Shown piece by piece: positions 46,920 through 47,498 of a DNA stretch of 47,498 nucleotides (position 1 is its first letter; each line of letters starts with the position of its first letter). This DNA is from Schoenoplectus triqueter. Its lineage: Eukaryota > Streptophyta > Magnoliopsida > Poales > Cyperaceae. Position numbers and translations under genes: made by a program. The stretch spans positions 1-47,498 of the forward strand of contig CAXKVV010000209.1 of NCBI GenBank assembly GCA_964058805.1, given 5' to 3'. The notes beneath the pieces are model-generated. The model was not told the DNA's origin. It saw only the letters and a list, made by a program, of their open reading frames with translations, and ran no database searches.

Positions 46920-47430
46920 GTCACATAGAACCGTTATAATGATTCCCCAATCGTTATAACGATTCAATACATATCTCAAAAACATTCTAAGTTCTCTGTG
47001 AGCAGAAATGCGTCAAAATTAACAGAGTGTATCATTACGTAACGCTTCATAAAGTGTTATAACGATTCAATAAACCTACTAAAAAATATTTTAAGTTATT
47101 TGTGAGCAAAAATGAGCCAAAATTAACAGAGTGTATCATTACGTAACGCTTCATAAAGTGTTCAACGATTCATGAAATGTATAAAGATTCACTGAATCGT
47201 TATAACATTTCTGAAGATCAGTAGACTTGTCAGAAGGTTGGTCAAACAGTCAAAGTGTTGAAATGTTTCTGTAAAGCGTTCAATGTTTCTCTAAATCATT
47301 ATAACGATTCATTATATTCATTTTTGTACTGTTATAACGTCTCTATACAATTCTGACAAGGGATATTCTTGGAAACTCAAGATTCACAATACATAAACAT
47401 TATAACGATTGATGAAACGTTATAACATTT
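46920..47430. repeat. Array of TTATAACG palindromic motifs with a ~107-bp tandem repeat
   Basis: The word TTATAACG or a one-base variant, mostly in the context GTTATAACGATTC, occurs about eight times between 46933 and 47425. CGTTATAACG is a perfect palindrome. Two copies of a longer unit (AACAGAGTGTATCATTACG, then CTTCATAAAGTGTT) lie at about 47019 and 47125. No coding frame. It may be the internal non-coding part of the element that owns the LTR at 44760-46339. Confidence 0.65.
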
Positions 47431-47498
47431 ACCAGCACAAGAATACCAGTTCTCTGATATACAAAATAATAGTAAAATATGTACACATATACAATATT

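Overview
This is nuclear DNA from a flowering plant. It is AT-rich, has small-exon genes with GT-AG introns, and carries plant-type LTR, hAT, MULE-like and RTE-like elements. The GC-rich, proline-rich first exon of the first gene leans towards a monocot, but the species cannot be fixed from sequence alone. Three host genes are readable, all on the minus strand: a BSD-domain protein (2858-4583), an ANTH/AP180-type clathrin assembly protein (9526-20727), and NAA35/MAK10, the auxiliary subunit of the NatC N-terminal acetyltransferase (31619-39830). Every junction was placed by hand on GT/AG with frame kept throughout; the models give about 380, 553 and 729 residues. The three do not form a pathway and look like ordinary housekeeping neighbours.

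Mobile DNA dominates the rest. Intron 4 of the ANTH gene holds a complete, very young Ty1/copia element (12061-19257) in antisense. Its LTRs are 653 bp and differ at 3 sites, the target duplication is tttgg, and the gag-pol frame is open. Its leader looks spliced: an ATG in the R/U5 part of the LTR, followed by a donor, joins in frame across a 1385-nt intron to an acceptor at the head of the gag frame. The intron removes the primer binding site and a GC-rich multi-hairpin structure. This is the most interesting system in the window.

Smaller insertions mark most introns and promoters. Two RTE-like tails have 18-20 bp target duplications (one carries only about 25 bp of insert). A 404-bp fold-back MITE with a 9-bp duplication fills most of NAA35 intron 11. 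A 167-bp fold-back element with a 10-bp duplication sits upstream of the ANTH gene. Two hAT-like elements lie upstream of NAA35, one of them split by a solo-LTR-like sequence. Between the ANTH and NAA35 genes, 27293-29201 is a run of three fold-back elements, each joined to (TA)n and (GA/CT)n microsatellites.

Layout: 1-2857 gene-free with hAT-like remnants; 2858-4583 BSD gene; 4760-9525 gene-free, AT-rich; 9526-20727 ANTH gene with the copia element; 21380-21566 MULE-like MITE; 22280 to about 24000 solo-LTR-like repeat; 24000-31618 gene-free with possible exon relics and the fold-back cluster; 31619-39830 NAA35; 40056-43414 hAT elements and nested LTR; 43415-47498 AT-rich tandem repeats and a minus-strand LTR. 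I saw no rRNA, tRNA, CRISPR array or bacterial-type feature.
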